Assembly (NCBI RefSeq): GCF_029212575.1
Contig: NZ_JARGPK010000091.1
Span: 1 to 64,000 of the forward strand
Length of the DNA stretch: 64,000 bases
From: Antarcticimicrobium sp.
Lineage (GTDB): Bacteria > Pseudomonadota > Alphaproteobacteria > Rhodobacterales > Rhodobacteraceae
Direction: 5' to 3'
Both the position numbers and the translations under genes were made by a program. Of this stretch, positions 45,061 through 53,722 are shown one piece after another. The notes beneath the pieces are model-generated. The model made no database searches and had not been told where the DNA came from. It was given only the letters and a program-made list of their open reading frames with translations. The first letter of the stretch is position 1; every line of letters begins with the position of its first letter.

Positions 45061-45975
45061 ATGGAAAAACTCACACTCGGGCCGATCGCCTACCACTGGA
45101 GCCGTGATGAGCGGCGCGATTTCTATGCCCGCGTCGCAGACGAGGCCCCGGTCGACGAGGTCTATCTGGGCGAGGTGATCTGCTCCAAGCGGGCGCCCTT
45201 TCACGAGGCCGATCTGCCCGCCACGATCGACCGGCTGGAGCGCGCCGGCAAGACGGTGATCGTCTCGTCGCTGGCCGAGGTGATGCTGGCGCGGGAACGC
45301 AAGGCCACCGCCGATCTCGCCGGGATGGATAGCCCGGAGATCGAACTCAACAACGCGGCGGGCCTGTTCGCGCGCGAAAAGCGCCCGCACCGGGTCGGGC
45401 CGTTCCTGAACGCCTATAACGAGGCGACCATCGCCTGGATGGCGGGGCAGGGGGCAACCCACGTGACCCTGCCGGTCGAACTGCCGCGTGAGGCCGTGAA
45501 CGTGGCCGCGAAGGCGGCGCGCAATCTTGGGCTCGGGGTCGAGTTGCAGGTCTTCGGCCGTGCCCCGCTGGCGGTATCGGCGCGGTGCTATCACGCGCGC
45601 GCCCATGGCCGGACCAAGGACAACTGCCAGTTCGTCTGCGAGAACGATCCCGACGGGATGCCCCTGTCCACGCGCGACGGCGATCCGATCCTGAGGGTGA
45701 ACGGCATTCAGACCCAGTCGGAAAGCTATGTCGATCTGCTGCCCGAGATCGAGGAAATCGGCGCAATGGGCGTGAGCCATCTGCGCCTGATGCCGCAAGC
45801 GGTGGACATGGTCGAGGTGGCCTGGGCGTTCCGCGATGTTCTCGACGGCGCCTGCTCCGCCGAGGAGGCCGACAGCCGGCTGCGGGCGATGTGCGGATCG
45901 GCCGGCCTCAGCAACGGCTTCTACTTCGGCACCGCCGGCTATCGTCGCATCGAGGGCGCGGCTCCGGCACTGTGA
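45061..45975 (+). CDS. ubiV: UbiV, U32-family partner of UbiU
   Basis: About 304 residues, beginning MEKLTLGPIAYHWSRDERRDFY. Fe-S cysteines are visible in EVICSKRAPF near residue 41 and in the cluster SARCYHARAHGRTKDNCQFVC near residue 180. ATG 45061 gives the usual family N-terminus; ATG 45046 or GTG 45052, overlapping ubiU, are alternatives. With NsrR and trHb next door, this points to low-oxygen or denitrifying life. Confidence 0.9.
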   Translation: MEKLTLGPIAYHWSRDERRDFYARVADEAPVDEVYLGEVICSKRAPFHEADLPATIDRLERAGKTVIVSSLAEVMLARERKATADLAGMDSPEIELNNAAGLFAREKRPHRVGPFLNAYNEATIAWMAGQGATHVTLPVELPREAVNVAAKAARNLGLGVELQVFGRAPLAVSARCYHARAHGRTKDNCQFVCENDPDGMPLSTRDGDPILRVNGIQTQSESYVDLLPEIEEIGAMGVSHLRLMPQAVDMVEVAWAFRDVLDGACSAEEADSRLRAMCGSAGLSNGFYFGTAGYRRIEGAAPAL

Positions 45976-45994
45976 TCAGCCCTGCGGGCTGGGC

Positions 45995-46079
45995 CCAGGT
46001 ATCCGGCGATCGGCGTCAAGGCGCCGTGCAGTTTCGCGACCGATGCCGTCGGTCGCGCCGGTGATCAGGATGGTTTCCA
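45995..46079 (-). pseudogene. SDR N-terminal fragment
   Basis: On the minus strand the reading [20 protein letters not shown] appears, an SDR cofactor motif (TGxxxGIG) of about 28 residues. It starts at the junction with the IS21 remnant and runs into unrelated sequence after the ubiV stop. It is a dead remnant. Confidence 0.65.
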
Positions 46080-46292
46080 GCGGGCGAAGATGTATGGTTC
46101 CGCTGGCAGCGGTTGCAGGTTCGGGCGCTCCAGCGTGGCGAAGAGATCCGCCCGGCTGGCCCCGTAATCGCTCATGATCCGTGTATTCAGATCATCGAGC
46201 AAGGGCCGGATCGCCGCGTTCAGCTCGGTCAGTGAGACGAACCGCCGGTTCCGCAGCCGCGCCGGGATCCAGCGCTGCGACACCCAACGCAA
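46079..46292 (-). pseudogene. IS21-family istA transposase C-terminal fragment
   Basis: The minus-strand peptide [39 protein letters not shown], and [13 protein letters not shown] matches the C-terminal part of IstA. Both ends are cut: into the SDR fragment on one side and the IS3 remnant on the other. Confidence 0.75.
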
Positions 46293-46294
46293 GC

Positions 46295-46693
46295 CCTCCA
46301 GCGTGATCCACCATTCAGATCAAGGGTCGCAATACACATCAGTGGCGCTCGGCCTGCGTTGCAAGGAAATGGGCGTGCGGCCATCGATGGGATCGGTGGG
46401 TGATTGTTATGACAACGCCCCTCTCGGCGGATTTGCGCTGCAAATCGCCTGCCGGGCAATGCATGTGCGAAAGTTTCTTCGCCACGCTGGAATGTGAGCT
46501 GCTCGAACGCCGGAAGTTCAAAACCTAGGTCGAGGCACGTGTCGCCTGCTTCGAGTTCATCGAAGGTTGGTACAATCCCTCTCGCCGCCATTCGGCTTTG
46601 GGATATAAGTCACCGATCAACTACGAAAGGACCGCCGCTGAAAGGCTGGAATCTCTAAGCCCATAATCGTCCACGAAATCGGGGGAACTCCAA
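46295..46693 (+). pseudogene. IS3-family orfB transposase C-terminal fragment
   Basis: [27 protein letters not shown] and, in another frame, CESFFATLECELLERRKFKT then a TAG, then VEARVACFEFIEGWYNPSRR and YKSPINYE: the DDE C-terminus of IS3 elements. The frame is broken by a 43-bp mini-insert (46420-46462) and an amber stop. The right end GTCCACGAAATCGGGGGAACTCC looks like the IS3 terminal repeat. Confidence 0.8.
46420..46462 (+). repeat. 43-bp palindromic mini-insert C in the IS3 transposase frame
   Basis: It splits DCYDNA from the expected MCESFFATL. It begins CCTCTCGG (preceded by C), has hairpin GATTTGC (46430-46436) / GCAAATC (46440-46446) with loop GCT, and ends CCTGCCGGGCAATGC. The ends match insert B (327-369): CCCTCTCGG at the start and CCTGYCGGGCA at the end. 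Confidence 0.75.
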
Positions 46694-46727
46694 CTCCAAA
46701 CCGTGTCAGGTTCATTGCGTATCCAAG

Positions 46728-47324
46728 CGCAAATCGATCCTGCGTGCAAAAATTGAAGACGGGGCGGAAGCGATTCTTCGGTCCCTGCAACCCGCCCAGC
46801 AGCTCTTCGAGTTGGTCAGGGCGATGTTCATCGACGTTGGGGGAATGCGTCTTTCTGAGGCGCGCAGCGCTAGGAATATGCTTGATTCCCAGATCAAGGA
46901 CATTGAGGGCCAGACCGATGCGCTTGTGGATCGGATCGTCGAAACGACGAGCCCGTCCGTCATACAGGCGTATGAAGCACGGATCGAAAAGCTGGAGCGT
47001 CAGTAGATCAGGCTGGCCGAACAAGCGGCGCAGATCGTGCCGCCAAAAGGACGCCTGGACGAATTTATCGAACACGCCCTGACTTTTCTGGGAAACCCTT
47101 GGATTCTTTACGAAAAAGGCAGATTCGCCTTCAAGCGAACTGTGCTGAAATTGGCCTTCGCAGAGCCTCTGCGGTACAGCCGTGATGGAGGTTATCGAAC
47201 CGCCAAAATCACCTTTCCATTCAAGGTGTTAGCAGATTTTTCAACACAAATGTGCGGTTTGGTGGAGCCTAGCGGGATCGAACCGCTGACCTCCTGCATG
47301 CCATGCAGGCGCTCTCCCAGCTGA
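46728..47324 (+). pseudogene. large serine recombinase C-terminal fragment with an amber stop
   Basis: The frame reads ILRAKIEDGAEAILRSLQPA and SQIKDIEGQTDALVDRIVE (coiled coil), then KLERQ-stop-IRLAEQAAQIVP, LKLAFAEPLRYSRDGGYRTA and FPFKVLADFST, ending inside the tRNA-Ala complement. This is the C-terminal coiled-coil and tail of a large serine recombinase. The N-terminal catalytic domain is missing and TAG (47004-47006) interrupts it. GC is low. It marks the remains of an element next to tRNA-Ala. Confidence 0.75.
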
Positions 47325-47335
47325 GCTAAGGCCCC
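47260..47335 (-). tRNA. tRNA-Ala (anticodon GGC)
   Basis: Reading the minus strand gives a full cloverleaf: acceptor GGGGCCT with AGGCTCC, D-arm GCTC…GAGC, anticodon arm CCTGC-ATGGCAT-GCAGG with GGC in the loop, T-arm AGCGG-TTCGATC-CCGCT, discriminator A and encoded CCA. The genomic-island debris ends exactly at its 3' side. Confidence 0.95.
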
Positions 47336-47474
47336 GTCGCCGTCACCGGCGTTGTTCGCGTCGTTTAAGGAACGGCGCTGGGATGATCAAGCAAAAAAGA
47401 TGCCGCGCGGGCAGGATTTCCGCCCTTGCGCCGGGCCGGGCTCCATCCGCCCCCGCCCGCCGCCGGTGCGAGGG

Positions 47475-47807
47475 TCAGTCGTCGTCGTCCGAGGAGACGT
47501 CGGCGATTTCGTCCAGCGAAACGTTGTCCTCGTCGTCGTCGTCCTCCAGGACATCGTCGCCCAGATCGACATCGACCGAATCGTCGTCGTCCAGCACCAC
47601 CTCTTCGTCATCGGTGGCCTTCGCCTTGGCCTTGGCCTTGGCCGAGGCGGCATCCTCGGCGTCAGCCGCGATCATCCGGCTCTTGCTGACGTCCAGTTCA
47701 ACCACCTCGCCCGTGTAGGGGCTGACGATCGGGTTCTTGTTCAGGTCGTAGAACCGCTTGCCGGTGGTCGGACAAACGCGCTTTACACCCCATTCTTCCT
47801 TGGGCAT
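47475..47807 (-). CDS. TIGR02300 family protein, acidic
   Basis: 110 residues. The conserved start MPKEEWGVKRVCPTTGKRFYDLNKNP and IVSPYTGE match TIGR02300, a family of unknown function universal in Rhodobacterales. The second half is an Ala/Lys stretch followed by a very acidic Asp/Glu tail. It is probably a cytoplasmic or nucleoid-associated small protein. The spacer to the tRNA is empty. Confidence 0.85.
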   Translation of the reverse strand: MPKEEWGVKRVCPTTGKRFYDLNKNPIVSPYTGEVVELDVSKSRMIAADAEDAASAKAKAKAKATDDEEVVLDDDDSVDVDLGDDVLEDDDDEDNVSLDEIADVSSDDDD

Positions 47808-47908
47808 TCGAAATCCCTTCGATTATCTGCTGAGTCGTGTCGACGATTCCGTGCACGTGCCATATGAGCTAGAGACTGTCAAAGTCTTTGCGACCGGAGC
47901 CGAGCGTC

Positions 47909-48595
47909 ATGCCCGATCATTTCCTGCCGGGGCAACCCGCGGTGCCGCTGACCCTGCGCCGCTCGGCGCGCGCGCGGCGAATCAGCCTGCGCATCTCGCA
48001 GCTCGACGGGCGGGTCACCCTGACCCTGCCGCGCGGCGTGCCCGAGGCCGAGGCTCTGGATTTCGCGCAGAGCAAACAGGACTGGATCCGCGCCCATCTG
48101 GCGGCGCGCCCGACCGATGTGGCGGTGGGCCCCGGCACGCTTCTGCCGGTCGAGGGCGTGCTGCGCCGCGTCGCTGCCGGGCCGGGGCGCGGCGTGCGTC
48201 TGGCCGGGGAGGAGATCGCCGTGCCGCAGGACAATTCCGGCCGCCGCCTGCAGTCCTGGCTGCGCGAACTGGCGCGCGACCGCCTGGCCGGCGCCGCCGA
48301 CGACTATGCCCGCGCGCTGGGCCGGGACTATGCCCGCATCACCTTGCGCGACACCCGGTCGCGCTGGGGGTCGTGCTCGTCGCGCGCGGCGCTGATGTTC
48401 TCCTGGCGGCTGGTGATGGCCCCGCCCGAGGTGCTGCGCTATGTCGCCGCGCATGAGGTCGCGCACCTGGCCGAGATGAACCATTCCGCCGCCTTCTGGG
48501 CGGGGGTGGAGCGGATTCACGGCCCCTATGACGCGCCGCGCCGCTGGCTGCGCGAGCATGGCGCCGGGCTGCATCGGTTCCGCTTTCTGCCATAG
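47909..48595 (+). CDS. YgjP-like (M48-type) metallopeptidase
   Basis: About 228 residues. The C-terminal half carries the zinc site HEVAHLAEMNHSAAFW (HExxH plus a third ligand) and RSRWGSCSSRAALMFSWRL, classic for YgjP/DUF45. The N-terminal half is a small beta domain. It is soluble; the function is unknown. ATG 47909 starts the conserved protein; 21 bp earlier is also in frame. Confidence 0.85.
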   Translation: MPDHFLPGQPAVPLTLRRSARARRISLRISQLDGRVTLTLPRGVPEAEALDFAQSKQDWIRAHLAARPTDVAVGPGTLLPVEGVLRRVAAGPGRGVRLAGEEIAVPQDNSGRRLQSWLRELARDRLAGAADDYARALGRDYARITLRDTRSRWGSCSSRAALMFSWRLVMAPPEVLRYVAAHEVAHLAEMNHSAAFWAGVERIHGPYDAPRRWLREHGAGLHRFRFLP

Positions 48596-48644
48596 GCCGC
48601 GCGCGACGGCTTGACCCTCTGCCGTTTTGTGATCACATGACGCC

Positions 48645-49295
48645 ATGATGATGCAGCAACGCCCCCCCGACGCCGCGCCCGCCGCCCATGACCGGGTCTA
48701 TCGCACCCTGCGCACGCGGATCATGCACGGCGAGATCGGCCCGGGCGAGGCGCTCACCCTGCGCGGCATCGGGCGCGAGTTCGATGTCTCGATGACCCCG
48801 GCGCGCGAGGCGGTGCGCAGGCTGGTGGCCGAGGGGGCGCTGCAACTGTCCAGTTCGGGCCGGGTCTCGACCCCCGATCTTTCCCAGGACCGGCTCGAGG
48901 AGCTGGCCGCCCTGCGCGCCCTGCTCGAAGTCGAACTGGCCAGCCGCGCCCTGCCGCGCGCCCATATCGCCCTGATCGACCGGTTGCACAGCATCAACAG
49001 CGTGATCGCCGAACGGGTGCAGAAACGCGACGCGGTCGGCTACATCCGCACCAACCTGGAGTTTCACCGCACCCTCTACCTGCGCGCCCAGGCCCCGGCG
49101 ATGCTGGCGATGGCCGAAACCGTCTGGCTCCAGCTCGGCCCGACGATGCGGGCGCTCTACGGCCGGCTGAACCGGACCGAGGCGCCGCAGTACCACCGGC
49201 TGATCATCGCCGCGCTCAAGGCTGGCGACGAACCGGGCCTGCGCCTGGCGGTGCGCTCGGACGTGACCCAGGGTCTGAAACTGCTGACGCGCTAG
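48645..49295 (+). CDS. GntR-family (FCD) transcriptional regulator
   Basis: 216 residues. The N-terminal winged helix is IMHGEIGPGEALTLRGIGREFDVS…TPAREAVRRLVAEG, and the all-helical FCD ligand domain follows (ELAALRALLEVELASRALPRA, NLEFHRTLYLRA). The ligand is unknown and the neighbouring operon is not obviously its target. Confidence 0.85.
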   Translation: MMMQQRPPDAAPAAHDRVYRTLRTRIMHGEIGPGEALTLRGIGREFDVSMTPAREAVRRLVAEGALQLSSSGRVSTPDLSQDRLEELAALRALLEVELASRALPRAHIALIDRLHSINSVIAERVQKRDAVGYIRTNLEFHRTLYLRAQAPAMLAMAETVWLQLGPTMRALYGRLNRTEAPQYHRLIIAALKAGDEPGLRLAVRSDVTQGLKLLTR

Positions 49296-49364
49296 ACAGC
49301 CGGTTGGGGCCGCCGGGGTTTTGCGCTAGCCTGCGTCAAAACGGGTCGCAGAGGCAGGCAGCAG

Positions 49365-50597
49365 ATGATCATTACACGGCGCATGGCGGCAACGGGACTG
49401 GCGGCAACGCTGCTGACGGCCTGCACCGGGGGCGCACCGCAATCCCCCGCCCCGGCCCGGATGCGGGCGGTGCCCAACCCCGGTTTCGATGCCTGGGTCG
49501 AAGGCTTCCGCGCCCGCGCGGCGGCCCGGGGCATTGATCCGCAGGTTCTGGCCCGCGCCTTTCGCGGCGCCGGCTACCTGCCGGACGTGATCGACCGCGA
49601 CCGCAACCAGACCGAGTTCACCCGCAGCCTTGAGGATTACATCGCCATCGCCGCCTCCGACGATCGGGTCGCGACGGGCCGTTCCATGCTGACCCGGCAC
49701 CGCGCGCTCCTGGCGCGGATCGAGGCGCAATACGGGGTCGAGGCCCGCGTTGTGCTGGCCATCTGGGGGCTGGAAAGCCGCTATGGCGCGCGGCGCGGCG
49801 ACGTGCCGGTGATCTCGGCGCTGTCGACGCTGGCCTATGACGGGCGCCGTGGCGCGTTCTTCGAAAGCCAGTTGATCGCCGCGCTCAAGATCGTGCAGAA
49901 CGGCGACATCCCGCCCGAGCGCATGACCGGAAGCTGGGCCGGCGCCATGGGCCATACCCAGTTCATCCCCACCTCCTACCTCGCCTATGCGGTGGATTTC
50001 ACCGGCGACGGGCGGCGCGACATCTGGTCCGACGATCCCGCCGACGCGCTGGCCTCCGCCGCCGCCTACCTGTCGCGCTCGGGCTGGCGGCGCGGCCAGC
50101 CCTGGGGGCTCGAGGTCGCCTTGCCACAGGGTTTCGACATGGGGCTGACCGGGCGCGGCACCAGCCGCAGTGTGGGCCAGTGGGCGGCGCTGGGGGTTCG
50201 CCCGGCGGCCGGCGGCGCCCTGCCTGACCACGGGCCCGCCTCGGTGCTGGCCCCGGCCGGCTCCGGCGCGCCGGCCTTCCTGGTGTTCCGCAACTTCGGG
50301 GTGATCCTGCGCTACAACAACGCCGAGAAATACGGGATCGGTGTCGGCCATCTCTCCGACCGCATCGCCGGCGGCCCGCCGCTTTTCGGGCGATTCGGGC
50401 CGGACGCCACCGGGTTGACGCTGGAAGATCGCAAGCATTTGCAGGCCAGTCTCACCCGCGCCGGGTTCGACACGCAAGGCACCGACGGGGTGATCGGCGA
50501 CAACACCCGCGCGGCGATCACCGCCTATCAGCGCGCCAGGGGTCTGCCCGCAACCGGGCAGCCGTCCAGGGCGCTGCTGGCGCGGCTCAGAGGGTGA
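49365..50597 (+). CDS. lytic murein transglycosylase B-like lipoprotein
   Basis: 410 residues with a lipobox (LLTAC, Cys near residue 20), a SLT_2/MltB catalytic domain (AIWGLESRYGARRG holding the catalytic Glu; MGHTQFIPTSYLAYAVDF), and a C-terminal peptidoglycan-binding domain (FDTQGTDGVIGDNTRAAI). It cleaves glycan strands from the periplasmic side of the outer membrane. It is divergent from no gene and ends 58 bp before accA's convergent end. Confidence 0.88.
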   Translation: MIITRRMAATGLAATLLTACTGGAPQSPAPARMRAVPNPGFDAWVEGFRARAAARGIDPQVLARAFRGAGYLPDVIDRDRNQTEFTRSLEDYIAIAASDDRVATGRSMLTRHRALLARIEAQYGVEARVVLAIWGLESRYGARRGDVPVISALSTLAYDGRRGAFFESQLIAALKIVQNGDIPPERMTGSWAGAMGHTQFIPTSYLAYAVDFTGDGRRDIWSDDPADALASAAAYLSRSGWRRGQPWGLEVALPQGFDMGLTGRGTSRSVGQWAALGVRPAAGGALPDHGPASVLAPAGSGAPAFLVFRNFGVILRYNNAEKYGIGVGHLSDRIAGGPPLFGRFGPDATGLTLEDRKHLQASLTRAGFDTQGTDGVIGDNTRAAITAYQRARGLPATGQPSRALLARLRG

Positions 50598-50655
50598 AAG
50601 GGAAGGGGCAGGCGAAGCTCTCGCGTCAGCGAGGGGGCCTGGGGCGAGGCGGGGC

Positions 50656-51618
50656 TTACGCCGCCAGCCCCTTGGACCCGATGTTCAGGAATTTCTCGCG
50701 CCGGGACTTGATCAGCGCGGCCGGGGATTTGCCGTCCATCTCGCCCAGCATCGCGCGCAGCGCCTTGCCGACCGCCTCGATGCTGGCCTCGCGGTGGCGA
50801 TGCGCCCCGCCCAGCGGCTCGGCGATCAGCCGGTCGACCACGCCCAGTTTCTTCAACTCCTGCGCGGTCAGCCGCATCGCCTCGGCGGCCTCGCGCATCT
50901 TCTCGGCATCCTTCCACAGGATCGAGGCGCAGCCCTCCGGCGTGATCACCTAATAGACCTAATGTTCCAGCATCGCCAACCGGTCGGCGGTGGCCAGCGC
51001 CACCGCGCCGCCCGAACCGCCCTCGCCGACGATGACCGAGATCAGCGGCACGCCGATCTGCAGGCATTTCTCGGTCGAGCGCGCGATCGCCTCGGACTGG
51101 CCGCGCTCCTCTGCGCCCTTGCCGGGATAGGCGCCGGGGGTGTCGACCAGCGTCACCACCGGCAGGCGGAACCTGTCGGCCATCTCCATCAGGCGGACCG
51201 CCTTGCGATAGCCCTCGGGGCGAGCCATGCCGAAATTGTGCAGGATGCGCGACTTGGTGTCATTGCCCTTTTCCTGGCCGATCACCATGACCGGGCGGTC
51301 GTCCAGCCGCGCCAGCCCGCCCATCACCGCGTGATCGTCGGCGAAATTGCGATCCCCGGCCAGCGGCGTGAACTCGGTGAACAGCGCCTCGACGTAATCG
51401 CGGCAATGCGGCCGTTCGGGATGGCGCGCGACCTGGCATTTGCGCCAGGCCGAGAGGTTCTTGTAGAGATCGCGCAGCAGGGCCTCGGCCTTGGCATCCA
51501 GTGCGGCGGCCTCGTCGGCGACGTCCATCTCCTCGTTGGCCCGGCCAAGCGCGCGAAGCTCCTCGGCCTTGCCTTCGATCTCGGCCAGGGGTTTCTCGAA
51601 ATCCAGGTACTGGGTCAT
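50656..51618 (-). pseudogene. accA: accA (acetyl-CoA carboxylase carboxyltransferase alpha) with two in-frame TAG codons
   Basis: AccA is half of the carboxyltransferase making malonyl-CoA and is normally essential. The N-terminal 219 residues ([52 protein letters not shown]) and the C-terminal 97 ([31 protein letters not shown]) are in one frame and well preserved. They are separated by LEH-TAG-VY-TAG-VIT, where family members read LEHAVYSVIS. The stops are at 50959-50961 and 50950-50952. There is no other damage. Either a base-calling or assembly error, a very recent null with a second copy elsewhere, or read-through. Confidence 0.85.
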
Positions 51619-51752
51619 CGGGCCTCTCGCTGCGGAACCGTATCGGGTATTACGGGGGCTATATGACGTCGCGGAGCCTCAGATGCAACTGAGCAAGATT
51701 TGTTCACGGCACGTATGCCAGGACGGTGGCGCGAAACAGGGTAGGGCCGGAG

Positions 51753-52592
51753 ATGCCGGACGGCTATGAAAACAGGATGCTGCGGGTGCTGGATTATATC
51801 CACGCCAACCCTGCGGGCGACCTGTCGCTCGACGCGCTGGCCGACGTCGCGGCGATGAGCCGGTTTCACTGGCACCGGGTGTTCCACGCCATGACCGGCG
51901 AGACCTGCGCCCAGGCGGTACGGCGGATCCGGCTTTACCGGGCGGCGGAATGGCTGACCGGAACCGATCTGCCGGCGGCAGAGATCGCTCGCCGCGTCGG
52001 TTACCCCTCGGTGCAGAGCTTCGGCCGCGCCTTCCGTGCCGGCTTTGGCCTGCCGCCCGTCCGGTTTCGCGAGATCGGCGCACCTTATGCGCCACAACTT
52101 CTGAAACGGGAGACCCCCTTGCAAACCTATGATGTCGTGATCGAAACCGCGCCGGGCCGCCTCCTGGCGGCGCTGGCGCATCGAGGGCCCTATCCCACAT
52201 TGGGCGCCACCTTCGAAAAGCTCAGCGCGATCGCCACCGCGCGTGGGCTCTGGCCGCAGGTCACCGACCGGGTCGGGGTCTTCCTCGACGACCCGGCGGT
52301 TGTGTCGGCGCGGGACCTGCGGTCGTTTGCCGGGTTGGCATTGCGCGACCAGGCGGCGCTTCCCGACGATCTGGAGCCGGTCGAGATCCCCGGCGGGCCG
52401 GTGGCGCGGCTGCGCCATCACGGGCCCTTTTCCGGGCTGCACGCCGCCTACGGCTATTTCTTCGGCGTCTGGCTGCCGCAATCCGGGCGCGAGCCGGCCG
52501 ATCAGCCGGTGCATGAGATCTATGTCAAAACCCCGCCCGAGGCCACGCCCGAGGATCTGGTGACCGATATCTGCCTGCGGTTGAAACCATGA
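51753..52592 (+). CDS. AraC-family regulator with GyrI-like effector domain
   Basis: 279 residues: an N-terminal AraC HTH (LDYIHANPAGDLSLDALADVA…SRFHWHRVFHAMTGET; AAEIARRVGYPSVQSFGRAFR) and a C-terminal effector-binding (GyrI/Rob-like) domain (HRGPYPTLGATFEKL…VHEIYVKTPPE). ATG 51753 follows AGGGCCGGAG. It overlaps the GyrI-like gene (ATGA), so the two may respond to the same small molecule. Confidence 0.85.
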   Translation: MPDGYENRMLRVLDYIHANPAGDLSLDALADVAAMSRFHWHRVFHAMTGETCAQAVRRIRLYRAAEWLTGTDLPAAEIARRVGYPSVQSFGRAFRAGFGLPPVRFREIGAPYAPQLLKRETPLQTYDVVIETAPGRLLAALAHRGPYPTLGATFEKLSAIATARGLWPQVTDRVGVFLDDPAVVSARDLRSFAGLALRDQAALPDDLEPVEIPGGPVARLRHHGPFSGLHAAYGYFFGVWLPQSGREPADQPVHEIYVKTPPEATPEDLVTDICLRLKP

Positions 52593-53224
52593 CAAAGCTC
52601 GATTTCAAACGCACCGAGAAACCCTTCTATTCCGCCCCTTCAGGCCAGTGGCAGCGGATCGACATCCCCGGCCGGACCTTCGCCGCGATCGACGGGCTGG
52701 GTGATCCCGGCGGGCCGGACTACGCCCGCGCGCTCTCCGCGCTCTACCCGGTGGCCTATGGGGTCAAGGCGATCCGCAGGACGGCGGGCGCCGATTTCAT
52801 TGTGCCGCCGCTTGAGGCGCTGTGGTGGGCCGACGATCCGGCGGCCTTCGTCACCGGCGACCGTGCCGCCTGGCGCTGGACCGTGCTGCTGCGGCTGCCC
52901 GACAGTACCGATGCAGGGGTCTTCGCCGCCGCCCGCGACGGCGCGCTGAAAAAGCTTGCCCGCAGGAAAGAGGCCGCCACCGACGCCGCCACCGTACAGG
53001 CCGTGCGGCTGGCCGGCCTGACCGAGGGCGATTGCCTGCAGCGCCTGCATCTTGGCCCCTATGTCGACGAGGCGCCGGTGCTTGCCGATCTGCATGACCG
53101 GCTGATGCCGGGCCTGGGCGTCACCTTCAACGGGCCGCATCACGAGGTTTACCTCGGCGATCCGCGTCGCACCACGCCGGAACGGCTGAAGACCATCCTG
53201 CGCGAGCCGGTGCGCCCACTGTGA
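52589..53224 (+). CDS. GyrI-like small-molecule-binding protein
   Basis: A 211-residue free-standing GyrI-like domain: MTKLDFKRTEKPFYSAPSGQ, PGRTFAAIDGLGDPGGPDYARAL and HEVYLGDPRRTTPERLKTIL. Relatives bind or hydrolyse cationic or lipophilic compounds. It is coupled to the AraC regulator before it and followed by a DUF1801 gene. Confidence 0.8.
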   Translation: MTKLDFKRTEKPFYSAPSGQWQRIDIPGRTFAAIDGLGDPGGPDYARALSALYPVAYGVKAIRRTAGADFIVPPLEALWWADDPAAFVTGDRAAWRWTVLLRLPDSTDAGVFAAARDGALKKLARRKEAATDAATVQAVRLAGLTEGDCLQRLHLGPYVDEAPVLADLHDRLMPGLGVTFNGPHHEVYLGDPRRTTPERLKTILREPVRPL

Positions 53225-53238
53225 CAGGAGGAACGGAT

Positions 53239-53637
53239 ATGGAAATGAGCGATACGGTCGCCGCCGTCTTCGACGCCTTCCCGCCCGGTTTGCAACCGGG
53301 CCTGCGGGCGCTGCGCGCGCTGATCCTGTCGGTGGCCGCCGACACCCCCGAGGTCGGGCGCGTGACCGAGGAGCTGCGCTGGGGTCAGCCCGCCTATCTC
53401 ACGCCGGAAACCGGCTCGGGCAGCACCCTGCGACTGGGGGTGCCGAAATCCGGCGGCTTCGCTCTTTTCGTGCATTGCCAGAGCAGCCTGATGGAGGAGT
53501 TTTGCGCCCTCGCCGGGCCGGATTGGCCAGTGGAAGGCAAACGCGCCATCCTGTTCGACGATCCCGCCCGCCTTGCCGACCCGGCTCTGCGCCTGCTGAT
53601 CCGCCGGGCGCTGACCTACCATACCAAGTGGCGCTGA
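53239..53637 (+). CDS. DUF1801 family protein
   Basis: 132 residues. MEMSDTVAAVFDAFPPGLQPGLRALR and VTEELRWGQPAYLTPETGSG place it in DUF1801 (YdhG-like). AGGAGG 8 bp before ATG 53239 decides the start over GTG 53221. The function is unknown; it is the third gene in the AraC-GyrI cluster. Confidence 0.78.
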   Translation: MEMSDTVAAVFDAFPPGLQPGLRALRALILSVAADTPEVGRVTEELRWGQPAYLTPETGSGSTLRLGVPKSGGFALFVHCQSSLMEEFCALAGPDWPVEGKRAILFDDPARLADPALRLLIRRALTYHTKWR

Positions 53638-53722
53638 GGCGCAACGGGCTTGCCCGCGCGGCCTGCGCCGCCTAACCTTTCCCTGCTCCTCACCTCGGGG
53701 CGCATTTTTCCAAGGACGCCTT

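Noticed and set aside
47200-47324. The recombinase tail reading through tRNA-Ala as a real protein C-terminus
   Set aside because: The last ~25 codons are simply the complement of the tRNA; the fragment is already interrupted and lacks a catalytic domain.
47383-47718. Ser-rich plus-strand ORF
   Set aside because: It is the antisense of the Asp/Glu tail of the TIGR02300 protein (GAC/GAG runs read as Ser).
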